Source: Streptomyces sp. NBC_01317
Lineage (GTDB): Bacteria > Actinomycetota > Actinomycetes > Streptomycetales > Streptomycetaceae
Length of the DNA: 64,000 nt
Direction: 5' to 3'
Assembly: GCF_035961655.1 (NCBI RefSeq)
Contig: NZ_CP108393.1
Span: forward strand, 2,339,501 to 2,403,500
Position numbers and translations under genes: made by a program. The notes beneath the pieces are model-generated. The model was not told the origin of the DNA. It saw only the letters and a list, made by a program, of their open reading frames with translations, and made no database searches. Shown here piece after piece: positions 16,253 to 25,755 of this stretch (position 1 is the first letter of the stretch; each line of letters begins with the position of its first letter).

Positions 16253-17056
16253 TCAGGTGGTGGCGGTCTTCCGCCGGCGGTTGCTGATCAGCTGCCCGGC
16301 GCCCACCAGCGCCACGGCAATGATGAACATCGCCGTGCCGATCACGTTGATCTGCACCGGCGTGCCGCGCTGCGCCGAGCCCCAGACGAACATGGGGAAG
16401 GTCACGGTCTGGCCGGCGTTGAAGTTGGTGATGATGAAGTCGTCGAACGACAGCGCGAACGCGAGCAGCGCGCCCGCCGCTATGCCGGGGGCGGCGATCG
16501 GCAGGGTGACCCGTACGAACGTCTGCACCGGCCCCGCGTAGAGGTCGCGGGCCGCCTCTTCGAGCCGGGGGTCCATGGACAGGACCCGCGCCTTGACGGC
16601 CGTCACCACGAAGCTGAGGCAGAACATGATGTGGGCGATGAGGATGGTCGTGAAGCCCAGCTGCGCGCCCAGGTTGAGGAAGAGCGTGAGCAGCGAGGCC
16701 GCCATGACGACCTCGGGCATGGCCATCGGCAGGAAGATCAGCGAGTTGATCGCGCCGCGCGCCCGGAAGCGGTAGCGGACGAGCGCGAAGGCGATCATCG
16801 TGCCGAGGACGGTGGCGCCGATCGTGGCGAACGTGGCGAGCTGCAGCGAGAGGCTCAGCGAGCCGCACAGGTCGGCCACCCCGCAGGGGTCCTTCCAGGC
16901 GTCCAGGGAGAAGGTCTGCCAGGAGTAGTTGAAGCGCCCCTGGGGCTTGTTGAACGAGAAGACCATCACGACGACGTTCGGGACGATCATGTACGCGAGC
17001 GTCAGCAGGCCCGCGATGACGACCAGGTTCCGCCTGATCCAGCGAACAGCACCCAT
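16253..17056 (-). CDS. potC: Polyamine ABC transporter permease (PotC-like)
   Basis: 267 aa, six predicted membrane helices, with the permease-ATPase contact loop [21 protein letters not shown] near 165-185. It forms the inner-membrane channel with the PotB-like partner. Its ATG at 17056 shares one base with the upstream stop (TGATG), implying translational coupling. Confidence 0.9.
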   Translation of the reverse strand: MGAVRWIRRNLVVIAGLLTLAYMIVPNVVVMVFSFNKPQGRFNYSWQTFSLDAWKDPCGVADLCGSLSLSLQLATFATIGATVLGTMIAFALVRYRFRARGAINSLIFLPMAMPEVVMAASLLTLFLNLGAQLGFTTILIAHIMFCLSFVVTAVKARVLSMDPRLEEAARDLYAGPVQTFVRVTLPIAAPGIAAGALLAFALSFDDFIITNFNAGQTVTFPMFVWGSAQRGTPVQINVIGTAMFIIAVALVGAGQLISNRRRKTATT

Positions 17057-18009
17057 CAGAGCAGTTCCTCCGTCCCCGCGCGGCGGATGTAGAAGGTGAC
17101 CATCAGCAGGACGACGGCCATCAGGATGAAGGAGAGCGCGGCCGCCGTCGGGTAGTCGAGGACCCGCAGGAACTGCGTCTGGATGACGCTGCCGATCATC
17201 TTGGTGTCGGTGGAGCCGAGCAGTTCCGCGTTGACGTAGTCGCCGCTCGCCGGGATGAAGGTGAGCAGCGTGCCGGAGACGACCCCCGGCAGGGAGAGCG
17301 GGAAGGTCACCTTGCGGAAGGTGGTCAGGGGCCGGGCGTAGAGGTCGCCGGCGGCTTCGTGGAGCCGGCCGTCGATCCGCTCCAGCGAGGTGTAGAGCGG
17401 CAGGATCATGAACGGCAGGAAGTTGTACGTCAGACCGCAGACGACCGCCATCGGCGTGGCGAGGACGCGGTCGCCCTCGGTCCAGCCGAGCCAGCTGGTG
17501 ACGTCCAGGAGGTGCAGCGAGTTCAGGACTTCGACCACCGGGCCGCCGTCGCTGAGGATCGTCTTCCAGGCGAGCGTGCGGATCAGGAAGCTGGTGAAGA
17601 ACGGTGCGATGACCAGGACCAGCACCAGGTTGCGCCAGCGTCCCGCCTTGAAGGCGATGAGGTACGCGAGCGGGTAGCCGAGCAGCAGGCACAGGATCGT
17701 CGCCGTGCCCGCGTACAGCAGGGAGCGCACGAACTGGGGCCAGTACTCCTGGAGCGCGTCCCAGTACGTCTGAAAGTGCCAGGTGACCTCGAAGCCCGCT
17801 TCGAGGGACCCGGTCTGGACGGACGTGGAGGCCTGGTAGACGAGCGGCAGGGCGAAGAAGACCAGCAGCCAGAGGATGCCGGGCAGGAGCAGCCAGTACG
17901 GGACGAGCCGCTTGCGCCGGGAGACCTTGTGCGGGGGGATCCCGGCCGGCCCGGCGGCCGGCGGGGTGGGCGGGCCCGGCGGCGCGGGCGGCGCTTCTGT
18001 GGCGGTCAC
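17056..18009 (-). CDS. potB: Polyamine ABC transporter permease (PotB-like)
   Basis: 317 aa with a Pro/Ala-rich cytoplasmic N-terminus (1-30), six predicted helices and the EAA loop [21 protein letters not shown] in the C-terminal half. GTG start at 18009 overlaps the ATPase stop (GTGA), with GGGGAGG just upstream. Confidence 0.9.
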   Translation of the reverse strand: MTATEAPPAPPGPPTPPAAGPAGIPPHKVSRRKRLVPYWLLLPGILWLLVFFALPLVYQASTSVQTGSLEAGFEVTWHFQTYWDALQEYWPQFVRSLLYAGTATILCLLLGYPLAYLIAFKAGRWRNLVLVLVIAPFFTSFLIRTLAWKTILSDGGPVVEVLNSLHLLDVTSWLGWTEGDRVLATPMAVVCGLTYNFLPFMILPLYTSLERIDGRLHEAAGDLYARPLTTFRKVTFPLSLPGVVSGTLLTFIPASGDYVNAELLGSTDTKMIGSVIQTQFLRVLDYPTAAALSFILMAVVLLMVTFYIRRAGTEELL

Positions 18010-19190
18010 GAGGCCTCCCCGTCCGCCGTCTCCGTACCGTCGGCGCCCGTCGTCCCGGCGAGCGGGGACTGCGCGGCGTCCAGGCCGAAGGTGTGCGCGG
18101 GGTTCCAGTGCAGGACGACCTCCGCGCCGGCCACCAGGCGGGTGTCGCGCTCGATGTTCTGCGCGTACACCTCCAGGCCGGCACCGGCCGGGCTGTCGAT
18201 GACGTACTGCGTCGAGACGCCGATGAAGCTGGAGTCCACGATCCGGCCCGCGACCCGGTTGCGGCCCTCGGGGATGCTCCCGGCGTCGTCCGCGTGCGCG
18301 AGGGATATCTTCTCGGGGCGTACGCCGACGAGGAGCGTGCCGCCGCTGGTCGTCGGCGCCGAACACCGGCCCGCCGGGAGCAGCAGCTTGGCGCCGCCGA
18401 CCGTCACCACGACGTCCCCGCCGTTCTTCTCGGCGACCTCGGCCTCGATGAGGTTGGAGGTGCCGAGGAAGTTGGCGACGAAGGTGGTGTTGGGGTTCTC
18501 GTACAGGTCGGCGGGGCTGCCCAGCTGCTCCACCACACCCCCGTTCATCACCGCGACCGTGTCGGCCATCGTCATGGCCTCCTCCTGGTCGTGGGTGACG
18601 TGGATGAAGGTGATGCCGACCTCGGTCTGGATCCGCTTGAGCTCCAGCTGCATCGTGCGGCGCAGCTTGAGGTCGAGGGCGCCCAGCGGCTCGTCGAGCA
18701 GGAGCACCTGCGGGTGGTTGATCAGGGCGCGGGCGACGGCGACGCGCTGCTGCTGGCCGCCGGAGAGCTGGTGGGGCTTGCGGCGGGCGAAGTCGCCGAG
18801 CTGGACGAGGTCGAGCATGTCGCCGACCTGCTTGCGTACGGACTTCACCCCGCGGCGGCGCAGACCGAAGGCGACGTTCTCGTAGATGTCGAGGTGCGGG
18901 AAGAGCGCGTAGCTCTGGAAGACGGTGTTGACGGGGCGTTTGTACGGCGGCAGGTCGGTGACGTCCTTGTCGCCGAGGAAGACCGAGCCGGTGGTCGGTT
19001 CCTCCAGTCCCGCGATCATCCGCAGGGTGGTGGTCTTGCCGCAGCCGGAGGCGCCGAGGAGCGCGAAGAACGAGCCCTGGGGCACGGTGAGGTCGAGCGG
19101 TTTGACGGCGTGGAAGGAGCCGTACGTCTTGCTGATCCCGGTGAGGCGGACGTCGTCGCCGCCGTGGCCGGTGGGTGCGGTCTCTGTCAT
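18006..19190 (-). CDS. potA: Polyamine ABC transporter ATP-binding protein (PotA-like)
   Basis: 394 aa. Walker A GASGCGKT (46-53), signature LSGGQQQR (142-149), Walker B VLLLDEP (162-168), H-loop VTHD, then a TOBE regulatory domain in the last ~120 residues. It energises polyamine import. Located 45 bp after the binding-protein gene; the ribosome site is weak. Confidence 0.92.
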   Translation of the reverse strand: MTETAPTGHGGDDVRLTGISKTYGSFHAVKPLDLTVPQGSFFALLGASGCGKTTTLRMIAGLEEPTTGSVFLGDKDVTDLPPYKRPVNTVFQSYALFPHLDIYENVAFGLRRRGVKSVRKQVGDMLDLVQLGDFARRKPHQLSGGQQQRVAVARALINHPQVLLLDEPLGALDLKLRRTMQLELKRIQTEVGITFIHVTHDQEEAMTMADTVAVMNGGVVEQLGSPADLYENPNTTFVANFLGTSNLIEAEVAEKNGGDVVVTVGGAKLLLPAGRCSAPTTSGGTLLVGVRPEKISLAHADDAGSIPEGRNRVAGRIVDSSFIGVSTQYVIDSPAGAGLEVYAQNIERDTRLVAGAEVVLHWNPAHTFGLDAAQSPLAGTTGADGTETADGEAS

Positions 19191-19235
19191 GGGTCACGAT
19201 CCCGGGGGCTGGGAGGGAGTGGGCGGGCGAGCGGC

Positions 19236-20483
19236 TCAGGCGCCGATGAGCTTGGCGAACTTCCCCTCGTACGCCGTCTCCTCCTTGCTGCTGAGGGAGC
19301 GGAAGGCGTGCGAGGCGGCGGCCATGGCCGCGTCCGGGAGGATCAGGGTGTTGTCCGCCATCGACTTGTCGATCTTCGTCAGCTCCGCGCGTACCCCGTC
19401 CACCGGACAGACGTAGTTGATGTACGCGGCGAGCTGGGCGGCGATCGGCGGCTGGTAGTAGTGGTCGATGAGCTTCTCGGCGTTGGTCTTGTGCCGCGCC
19501 TTGGCCGGGACCAGCAGGTTGTCGCTGGAGATGATGTAACCGCTCTCCGGGATGGTGAACTTGATGTCCGGGTTGTCCGCCTGGAGCTGGACGATGTCCC
19601 CGGCCCAGGCGACACAGGCCGCGATGTCGCCCTTGTCGAGGTCGGCGGTGTAGTCGTTGCCGGTGAAGCGGCGGATCTGCTGGTTGTCGACGCCCTTCTG
19701 GAGCCGGGCGATCGCCGCGTCGAAGTCGTCGTCCGTGAACGACCCGGGGTCCTTGCCGAGGTCGAGGAGGGTCATCCCGACGGAGTCGCGCATCTCGGAG
19801 AGGAAGGCGACCCGCCCCTTGAGCGCCGGGTCGTCGAGCAGCTGGCTGACCGACTCGACCTTGCGGCCCTTGGTCGCCTTGGCGTTGTAGGCGATGACGG
19901 TCGGGATACCGGTCCAGGGGTACGAGTAGGCCCGGCCCGGGTCCCAGTCGGGCATGCGGAACTGCTCGGCGAGGTTGGCGAACGCGTGCGGGAGGTTCGA
20001 GGGGTCGAGCTTCTGCGCGTACCCGAGCCTGATCATGCGGGCGGCCAGCCAGTCCGTGACACATATGAGGTCACGGCCGGTGTCCTGGCCGGCCGCGAGC
20101 TGCGGCTGGATCTTGCCGAAGAACTCGACGTTGTCGTTGATGTCCGCCGTGTACTTCACCGCGATCCCGGTGCGCCGGGTGAAGGCCTCCAGCGTCGGGT
20201 AGTGCTTCTCGTCCTCGCTGGTGTCCATGTACTCGGTCCAGTTGGAGAAGACGACCCGCTTCTCCTTCGCCGAGTGGTCCGTGGACGCCGGGCCGTCCTC
20301 GTCCCGCTTGGCGGGCGGGATCCCGCAGGCGCTCAGACCGGCGAGGCCGCCGACGGTGAGCGCGCCGACACCGGTGGCGCGCAGCAGCGAGCGGCGGGAG
20401 AGGGCGCCCCTGCCGCTGGTCAGGGTGCGCCGCATCGCGGCCAGTTGGGCGGCCGACGGACGGTCGGGCTCGTACTGCTCCAT
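19236..20483 (-). CDS. potD: Polyamine-binding lipoprotein (PotD-like)
   Basis: 415-aa extracellular solute-binding protein. The N-terminus has a twin-arginine stretch (SRRSLLRATG) followed by a lipobox (LSAC), so it is probably Tat-exported and lipid-anchored. The mature part begins with VVFSNWTEYMD, the usual PotD/PotF opening. ATG 20483 with AAGGG upstream. First transporter gene of the operon, 51 bp after the aldehyde dehydrogenase. Confidence 0.9.
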   Translation of the reverse strand: MEQYEPDRPSAAQLAAMRRTLTSGRGALSRRSLLRATGVGALTVGGLAGLSACGIPPAKRDEDGPASTDHSAKEKRVVFSNWTEYMDTSEDEKHYPTLEAFTRRTGIAVKYTADINDNVEFFGKIQPQLAAGQDTGRDLICVTDWLAARMIRLGYAQKLDPSNLPHAFANLAEQFRMPDWDPGRAYSYPWTGIPTVIAYNAKATKGRKVESVSQLLDDPALKGRVAFLSEMRDSVGMTLLDLGKDPGSFTDDDFDAAIARLQKGVDNQQIRRFTGNDYTADLDKGDIAACVAWAGDIVQLQADNPDIKFTIPESGYIISSDNLLVPAKARHKTNAEKLIDHYYQPPIAAQLAAYINYVCPVDGVRAELTKIDKSMADNTLILPDAAMAAASHAFRSLSSKEETAYEGKFAKLIGA

Positions 20484-20534
20484 GCGCTGTGCCCTTTCGG
20501 GTGGGTGGTTACGGCCGGATCCACAAGGCACCCG

Positions 20535-22052
20535 TTAGGGGCGGTCCCCGAAGATCGTGCGGTGCCAGTCCTTCCGTGCCACCGCGGTGTTGTCGAACAT
20601 CACATGCTTGATCTGCGTGTATTCCTCGAACGAGTACGCGGACATGTCTTTGCCGAAGCCGCTGGCCTTGTAGCCGCCGTGCGGCATCTCGCTGATGATC
20701 GGGATGTGGTCGTTGACCCAGACGCAGCCGGCCTGGATTTCCCGGGTGGCGCGGCCCGTGCGGTAGACGTCACGGCTCCAGACGGAGGCGGCGAGACCGT
20801 ACGGGGTGTCGTTCGCGAGGGCGATGCCTTCGTCGTCGGTGTCGAAGGGGAGGACGACCAGGACCGGGCCGAAGATCTCGGACTGGACGGCCTCGCTGTC
20901 CTGCGGGGCGTCGGCGATCAGCGTGGGCCGGTAGTAGGCGCCGTCCTTGAATACGCCGCCCGGTGCCTCGCCGCCGGTCACGACACGCGCGTAGCCGCGG
21001 GCCCGGTCGACGACGGCCGCGACGCGGTCGCGGTGGGTGTGGGTGATCAGCGGGCCGAGGTCGGTGGCCGGGTCGGCGGGGTCGCCCAGGCGGACGGTCT
21101 CCATCAGTGCGGCGACCCCGCTGACGAACGCCTCGTACAGGGGGCGTTGCACGTACGCGCGGGTGGCGGCGGTGCAGTCCTGGCCGCCGTTGATGAGCGC
21201 TCCGGCGACGGCGCCGTGGATCGCGGCCTCCAGGTCGGCGTCGTCCAGGACCAGGAAGGGCGCCTTGCCGCCGAGTTCGAGGTGGAGGCGGGTGACGGTG
21301 GCGGCGGCGATCTCGGCGACCCGCTTGCCGACCGGCGTGGAGCCGGTGAAGGAGGTCATCACGACGTCGGGGTGGGCGACGAGCCGCTCCCCCGCGTCCC
21401 GGCCCGAGCCGGAGACGATGTTGATGACCCCGTCGGGCAGTCCGGCCCGCTGGGCGGCCTGGGCGAACATCAGCGAGGTGAACGGGGTGATCTCGGCGGG
21501 CTTGAGCACGATGGTGTTGCCCGCGGCGACGGCCGGGAGGATCTTCCAGGCGGCCATCTGGAGCGGGTAGTTCCAGGGGGCGATCGAGCCGACGACCCCG
21601 AGGGCCTCGCGGCGTACGTAGGAGGTGTGGTCGGCGCTGTACTCACCGGCGGAGACGCCGTCGAGGTGGCGGGCGGCGCCCGCGAAGAACGCGGTGTTGT
21701 CGATCGTGCCCGGTACGTCGAACTCGGTGGCGAGCCTGATCGGTTTGCCGCACTGGAGCGATTCCGCGTACGCGAAGTCCGCGGCCTGCTCGGTGAGGAC
21801 GGCGGCGAGGCGGTGCAGGGCGTCGGAGCGCTCACCGGGGGTGGCGGCCGACCAGCCGGGGAAGGCGGCGCGCGCGGCGGCGACGGCGTCGTCCACGTCG
21901 GCGGTGCCCGCCAGTTCGTACGTGTGGACCTCTTCACCGGTCGCCGGGTCGGTGACCGCCTGCATGCGCCCCGAGGTGCCGGGGCGCAGCCGGCCCCCGA
22001 TGAACTGCGCGCCGGCCGCGAAGCGGTCCCGCACCTGGAAGCGGTTGCCCAT
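20535..22052 (-). CDS. Gamma-aminobutyraldehyde-type dehydrogenase, operon leader
   Basis: 505-aa ALDH with expected nucleophile Cys293 (GGQDCTAATR) and base Glu259 (LELGGKAP), plus APWNYPLQM. It closely resembles the paralogue at 29817-31256 and belongs to the gamma-aminobutyraldehyde/betaine-aldehyde dehydrogenase type. Probably oxidises 4-aminobutyraldehyde to GABA. ATG 22052 with GGAGAG upstream. The next five genes (potD, potA, potB, potC, oxidoreductase) follow with short gaps or overlaps, so this is one operon of about 7 kb. Confidence 0.88.
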   Translation of the reverse strand: MGNRFQVRDRFAAGAQFIGGRLRPGTSGRMQAVTDPATGEEVHTYELAGTADVDDAVAAARAAFPGWSAATPGERSDALHRLAAVLTEQAADFAYAESLQCGKPIRLATEFDVPGTIDNTAFFAGAARHLDGVSAGEYSADHTSYVRREALGVVGSIAPWNYPLQMAAWKILPAVAAGNTIVLKPAEITPFTSLMFAQAAQRAGLPDGVINIVSGSGRDAGERLVAHPDVVMTSFTGSTPVGKRVAEIAAATVTRLHLELGGKAPFLVLDDADLEAAIHGAVAGALINGGQDCTAATRAYVQRPLYEAFVSGVAALMETVRLGDPADPATDLGPLITHTHRDRVAAVVDRARGYARVVTGGEAPGGVFKDGAYYRPTLIADAPQDSEAVQSEIFGPVLVVLPFDTDDEGIALANDTPYGLAASVWSRDVYRTGRATREIQAGCVWVNDHIPIISEMPHGGYKASGFGKDMSAYSFEEYTQIKHVMFDNTAVARKDWHRTIFGDRP

Positions 22053-22179
22053 GACGCTCTCCGATGTTCCGGCCGGCGTTCCGGCGGTGCCCCCGTACCG
22101 GCGGTCCCGCACGCCGGTCGTGGTTCCAGTCGTTGTCCGGCTTCAATTGAGTGCCGATCCTGACAGAGCACGTCCACCT

Positions 22180-22200
22180 CAACAAGGGATTCCGTTGTTG
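22180..22200. promoter_or_regulatory. Dyad operator upstream of the polyamine operon
   Basis: CAACAA and TTGTTG arms separated by 9 bp whose centre is GGATTCC. It lies 128 bp before the aldehyde dehydrogenase start in a locally AT-richer stretch. A related sequence is found at 31370-31388 beside the Lrp-family gene. An Lrp-type or other polyamine regulator site is inferred. Confidence 0.5.
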
Positions 22201-22295
22201 CCTTTTGGTTACGCGACGGAATCGGTGGACCGTGTGTCGTGTCGGGGGGCTGATCGCCGTACGGAGTGTCAGTGGTGACCGGCAGACTCCCGTGC

Positions 22296-22883
22296 ATGGA
22301 AGAACACACGGGGAGCACGGAACACACGGGGAGCACGGTCCGCACGGCCGCCGACCTGGTCACGCGGGCGGAGCGCGGCGGGACGGTGAAGTATCTGTGC
22401 TTCTGGGGGCACACACCGAAGGCGGACGGCACGCTCGGGGCCGGCTGTCTCAGCCAGTGGTGGCCGTCGCCGTTCACGGTGGACGGGGTGGAGTACGCGA
22501 CGGCCGAGCACTGGATGATGGCGGCCAAGGCCCGGCTCTTCGAGGACCCGGAGGCCGAGCGCGAGGCCGTGGCGGCGGCGAACCCGGCCCTCGCCAAGAA
22601 GGCGGGCCGCCTGGTGCGCGGCTTCGACCAGGCCGTCTGGGAGCGCGAGCGGTTCGCCGTGGTGGTGGAGGGCAGCGTCCACAAGTTCGGGCAGGACCCC
22701 GCGCTGCGGGAGTTCCTGCTGGGCACGGGCGGGCGGGTGCTCGTCGAGGCCAGCCCCAGGGACCGGATCTGGGGCATCGGACTGTCGGCGCGGGACGAGC
22801 GGGCGCGGGACCCCGCCCGGTGGCGCGGCCTGAACCTGCTGGGTTTCGCCCTGATGGAGGCGCGGGAACGGCTCCGGACCTGA
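22296..22883 (+). CDS. NADAR-family N-glycosidase
   Basis: 195 aa, YbiA/NADAR fold. Shows the family's FWGHTP opening, LSQWWPSPFTVDG, the YATAEHWMMAAKARLF helix and the closing RDRIWGIGLS..RGLNLLGFAL. Members hydrolyse N-glycosidic bonds in toxic riboflavin-pathway intermediates, and some act on ADP-ribose conjugates. ATG 22296 chosen; a GTG at 22266 in frame would add 10 residues and neither has a strong ribosome site. Confidence 0.85.
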   Translation: MEEHTGSTEHTGSTVRTAADLVTRAERGGTVKYLCFWGHTPKADGTLGAGCLSQWWPSPFTVDGVEYATAEHWMMAAKARLFEDPEAEREAVAAANPALAKKAGRLVRGFDQAVWERERFAVVVEGSVHKFGQDPALREFLLGTGGRVLVEASPRDRIWGIGLSARDERARDPARWRGLNLLGFALMEARERLRT

Positions 22884-22904
22884 GGGTTACGGGGTCGGCC
22901 GGGG

Positions 22905-22968
22905 GTCAGGGCGTCACGGGGTCACCGGGTCACGGGGTCACCGGGTCACGGGGTCACGGGGTCACGAG
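22905..22968. repeat. 8-bp minisatellite at the 3' end of the DUF4190 gene
   Basis: Eight head-to-tail copies of GTCACSGG-type units (GTCACGGG/GTCACCGG, the first and last imperfect). The array includes the last codons and the TGA of the DUF4190 gene. Likely slippage-prone, so its length and the C-terminus could vary between strains. Confidence 0.85.
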
Positions 22969-23688
22969 CACCACGGACGAGGTGGAGAACGGGTCCTCGT
23001 CGGAGAAGTCCGACCCCTCCTCGCTGTTGACCACCCAGATGAGAAGGGCGAGGAACACCGCGCCGAGCACGGTCGCGACGGCTCCGAGGATGACCCCCGC
23101 CAGCGCCACACCCCCGTTGGTCGCCTCGCCCCTGCGGGCCTTGCGGCGGCCGATGATGCCGAAGATCAGGGCAAGGACACCGAGGAGGATCCCAACGCCC
23201 CAGAAGCAGCCGACGACCAGCCCGACGATGCCGAGCACCAGGGCCGTGACGCCCATCCCGTTGGAGGGAGCCTGCTGCCAGCCGCCCGCTCCGTAGCCGG
23301 GGTACGGGGCGACGTAGCCGCCGGCGGGGTAGCCGGTGTGGGTCGCCCCGGTGGGCGGTCCCGCCGCCGGGTAGCCGTAGCCGGCCCCGGTGTCGTGGGT
23401 CCCGCCCGTACCGGTGGCGTAGGGCGGGCCGTACGGGGCGCCGGGCTGCGGCGGGACGGTCCCGGGCGGGGCGCCGGGGTAGCCGTACGGACCCGGCGCA
23501 CCCGCGCCGGGTCCGCCGGGCGCGGGCGGCGGCGGGGGTACGGCGCCGGGCAGCGGCCCACCGATCACCGTGGGCTGGTCGTGCACCGATCCGGGCGCCT
23601 GCTTGTCCAGCGGTACGCGCCGCTCCGGCGGTGCCCAGGGATCGTTGTCCTCGAAGCCGCCCGGCGGCCGGTCACTCTGGTCCGGCAT
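22954..23688 (-). CDS. DUF4190 membrane protein
   Basis: 244 aa. A Pro/Gly/Tyr-rich, disordered N-terminal half (1-140) with repeated PYGPP/GYP-like motifs, then the DUF4190 region starting NGMGVTALVLGIVGLVVG with two hydrophobic segments around a short KARRG loop, and a short acidic tail. Cell-envelope protein of unknown function. ATG 23688. Divergent from the deaminase gene. Its last codons lie in the 8-bp tandem repeat. Confidence 0.8.
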   Translation of the reverse strand: MPDQSDRPPGGFEDNDPWAPPERRVPLDKQAPGSVHDQPTVIGGPLPGAVPPPPPAPGGPGAGAPGPYGYPGAPPGTVPPQPGAPYGPPYATGTGGTHDTGAGYGYPAAGPPTGATHTGYPAGGYVAPYPGYGAGGWQQAPSNGMGVTALVLGIVGLVVGCFWGVGILLGVLALIFGIIGRRKARRGEATNGGVALAGVILGAVATVLGAVFLALLIWVVNSEEGSDFSDEDPFSTSSVVLVTP

Positions 23689-23850
23689 GGTCCCCCCCTA
23701 CGTCGTCCCGTCATGCTAAGGCCCCTCCGGGCACGCGAACGGCCCGGCCTACCATGTTCCCCGACCCGAGCGGCCCTGGGCAGAGGGCGGACACCCCGCC
23801 CCTCGGGCGCCGCCCGCCGCCGTACCCGCGCCACCCCCGGAGGATCCACG

Positions 23851-24876
23851 ATGACCGATCTGCACCCCTTCATTGCGGGTCTGCCCAAGGCCGAGCTGCA
23901 CGTCCACCACGTGGGCTCCGCCTCGCCGCGCATCGTGGCCGAACTGGCCGCCCGCCACCCCGACTCGAAGGTGCCGACCGACCCCGAGGCGCTGGTCGAC
24001 TACTTCACCTTCACCGACTTCGCGCACTTCATCGACGTGTACCTCTCCGTCGTGGACCTGATCCGCACACCGGAGGACGTACGGCTGCTGACCTTCGAGG
24101 TCGCCCGTGACATGGCCCGGCAGAACATCCGGTACGCCGAGCTGACGGTCACGCCGTACAGCTCGACCAGCCGGGGCATCCCCGAGGCGGGCTTCATGGA
24201 GGCGATCGAGGACGCCAGGAAGGCGGCGGAGGCCGAGCTGGGCGTCGTCCTGCGCTGGTGCTTCGACATCCCCGGCGAGGCGGGCCTCCGGGCGGCCGAG
24301 GAGACCGCGCGGCTGGCGGTGGACCTGCGCCCCGAGGGCCTGGTCTCGTTCGGTCTCGGCGGCCCCGAGATCGGCGTGCCCCGGCCGCAGTTCAAGCCGT
24401 ACTTCGACCGGGCGATCGACGCGGGCCTGCACTCCGTGCCGCACGCCGGGGAGACGACCGGGCCGGGGACGGTCTGGGACGCGCTGCGCGACCTGCGCGC
24501 CGAGCGCGTCGGCCACGGCACCAGCTCCGTGCGGGACCCGGAGCTGCTGGCGCACCTGGCCCGGCACCGCATCCCGCTGGAGGTGTGCCCGACGTCCAAC
24601 ATCGCGACCCGCGCGGTGGCCGACCTGGACGAGCACCCCATCAAGGAGATGGTCGCGGCCGGTGTGCTGGTGACGGTCAACAGCGACGACCCGCCGATGT
24701 TCGGCACGGACCTCAACCAGGAGTACGGCGTGGCCGCACGGCTCCTGGGCCTGGACGAGCGCGGGCTGGCGGCCCTCGCCAGGAACGGTGTCGAGGCGTC
24801 CTTCCTCGACACGGACGGCAAGAAGCGGCTGATCGCCGAGATCGACACGTACACCTCGGCCTGGCTGGCGCGCTGA
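23851..24876 (+). CDS. ADA-family deaminase, probably 6-aminodeoxyfutalosine deaminase
   Basis: 341-aa metal-dependent deaminase. Metal ligands His17 and His19 (ELHVHHVGSAS), HAGE, GHG and NSDDP are all present. Classical adenosine deaminases have HxHLDG at the first motif; here Leu-Asp-Gly is replaced by His-Val-Gly, removing the Asp that binds the ribose 5'-hydroxyl. That fits a substrate extended at C5', and a S. avermitilis protein of this type was reported (Sav2595, recalled from the literature) to deaminate 6-aminodeoxyfutalosine in the futalosine menaquinone pathway. ATG 23851 with GGAGG 7 bp upstream. Often annotated simply as adenosine deaminase. Confidence 0.8.
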   Translation: MTDLHPFIAGLPKAELHVHHVGSASPRIVAELAARHPDSKVPTDPEALVDYFTFTDFAHFIDVYLSVVDLIRTPEDVRLLTFEVARDMARQNIRYAELTVTPYSSTSRGIPEAGFMEAIEDARKAAEAELGVVLRWCFDIPGEAGLRAAEETARLAVDLRPEGLVSFGLGGPEIGVPRPQFKPYFDRAIDAGLHSVPHAGETTGPGTVWDALRDLRAERVGHGTSSVRDPELLAHLARHRIPLEVCPTSNIATRAVADLDEHPIKEMVAAGVLVTVNSDDPPMFGTDLNQEYGVAARLLGLDERGLAALARNGVEASFLDTDGKKRLIAEIDTYTSAWLAR

Positions 24877-24903
24877 GGCCCGCCTGTGGCCACAATTGCT
24901 CCC

Positions 24904-25755
24904 ATGCGCACGAAGCGGGACGAGCGACACGAGCGGGCCGGGCGGGCAGGACAAGCAGGGCGGGCAGAGCAGGACATACGAAACACGGAGGACGAGCGGC
25001 CCGTCGTCGCCGTGGGGCACCGGGGTGATCCGTACCGGATCCGGGAGAACACCCTCCCCTCGCTGCGCTCCGCGCTGGCGCGGGGCGCGGACGCCGTCGA
25101 GCTCGACGTGCGGCTGACCCGCGACGGGGTGCCCGTCCTGCTCCACGACTCCACGCTGGAGCGGCTGTGGGGCGACGAGCGGCGGCTGGCCGACCTGACC
25201 CACGACGAGGTGCGCGAGCACACGCGCGGCGGGGTGCCGACCCTCGCGGAGGCGCTGGACGCGCTGCCCGGCGCGCGGCTGATGATCGATCTGCCGGGGG
25301 CCTCCCCGGCAGCGGTCCGTACCGTCGTCGGGACGGTACGGGACGGCGGGGCCGCCGACCGGGTGTACTACTGCGCGTCCCCCACGACGATGCTCGCCGT
25401 CCGCGCGGCGGACGCGGACGCGGAGATCGCGATGACGTGGACCACGGTCGCCCCGCCCCGGCCCACGCTGCTCGACGCCGTGCGGCCGCGCTGGCTCAAC
25501 TACCGCTTCGGCCTGGTCAGCAGGGAGCTGGCCGACCGCAACCACCGCGACGGCCTGCTGGTCTCCGCCTGGACCGTCGACACCGGACGCTCCATGCGGC
25601 GGCTGATCGCCCGGGGCGCCGACTCGATCACCACCAACCGGATCGACATCCTGGCAGGACTGCTGGGCCGCGCCCCCCGCCCCGCCCCCGACCCCACCCC
25701 CGAGCCCGCCTCCGACCCCACCTCCCCCACCGCCTCTCACCTGGAGCAGTCGTGA
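24904..25755 (+). CDS. Glycerophosphodiester phosphodiesterase family protein
   Basis: 283-aa GDPD-type TIM barrel. Catalytic elements: GHRG near 39-42, ENTLPS, GADAVELDVRLTRDG and LLHDSTLERLW. It hydrolyses glycerophosphodiesters to glycerol-3-phosphate and an alcohol. There is no signal peptide, so it is probably cytoplasmic; the first ~30 residues are low-complexity and the last 30 Pro-rich. ATG 24904 lacks a clear ribosome site and a GTG at 24886 is possible. The stop overlaps the next start (GTGA). Confidence 0.83.
   Translation: MRTKRDERHERAGRAGQAGRAEQDIRNTEDERPVVAVGHRGDPYRIRENTLPSLRSALARGADAVELDVRLTRDGVPVLLHDSTLERLWGDERRLADLTHDEVREHTRGGVPTLAEALDALPGARLMIDLPGASPAAVRTVVGTVRDGGAADRVYYCASPTTMLAVRAADADAEIAMTWTTVAPPRPTLLDAVRPRWLNYRFGLVSRELADRNHRDGLLVSAWTVDTGRSMRRLIARGADSITTNRIDILAGLLGRAPRPAPDPTPEPASDPTSPTASHLEQS

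Noticed and set aside
18093..22163. 1356-codon open frame on the plus strand
   Set aside because: Antisense to five well-supported polyamine genes; composition Val/Gly/Arg/Leu-rich with no domain.
22905..22968. CRISPR array
   Set aside because: Units are 8 bp with no spacers and no cas genes are present.
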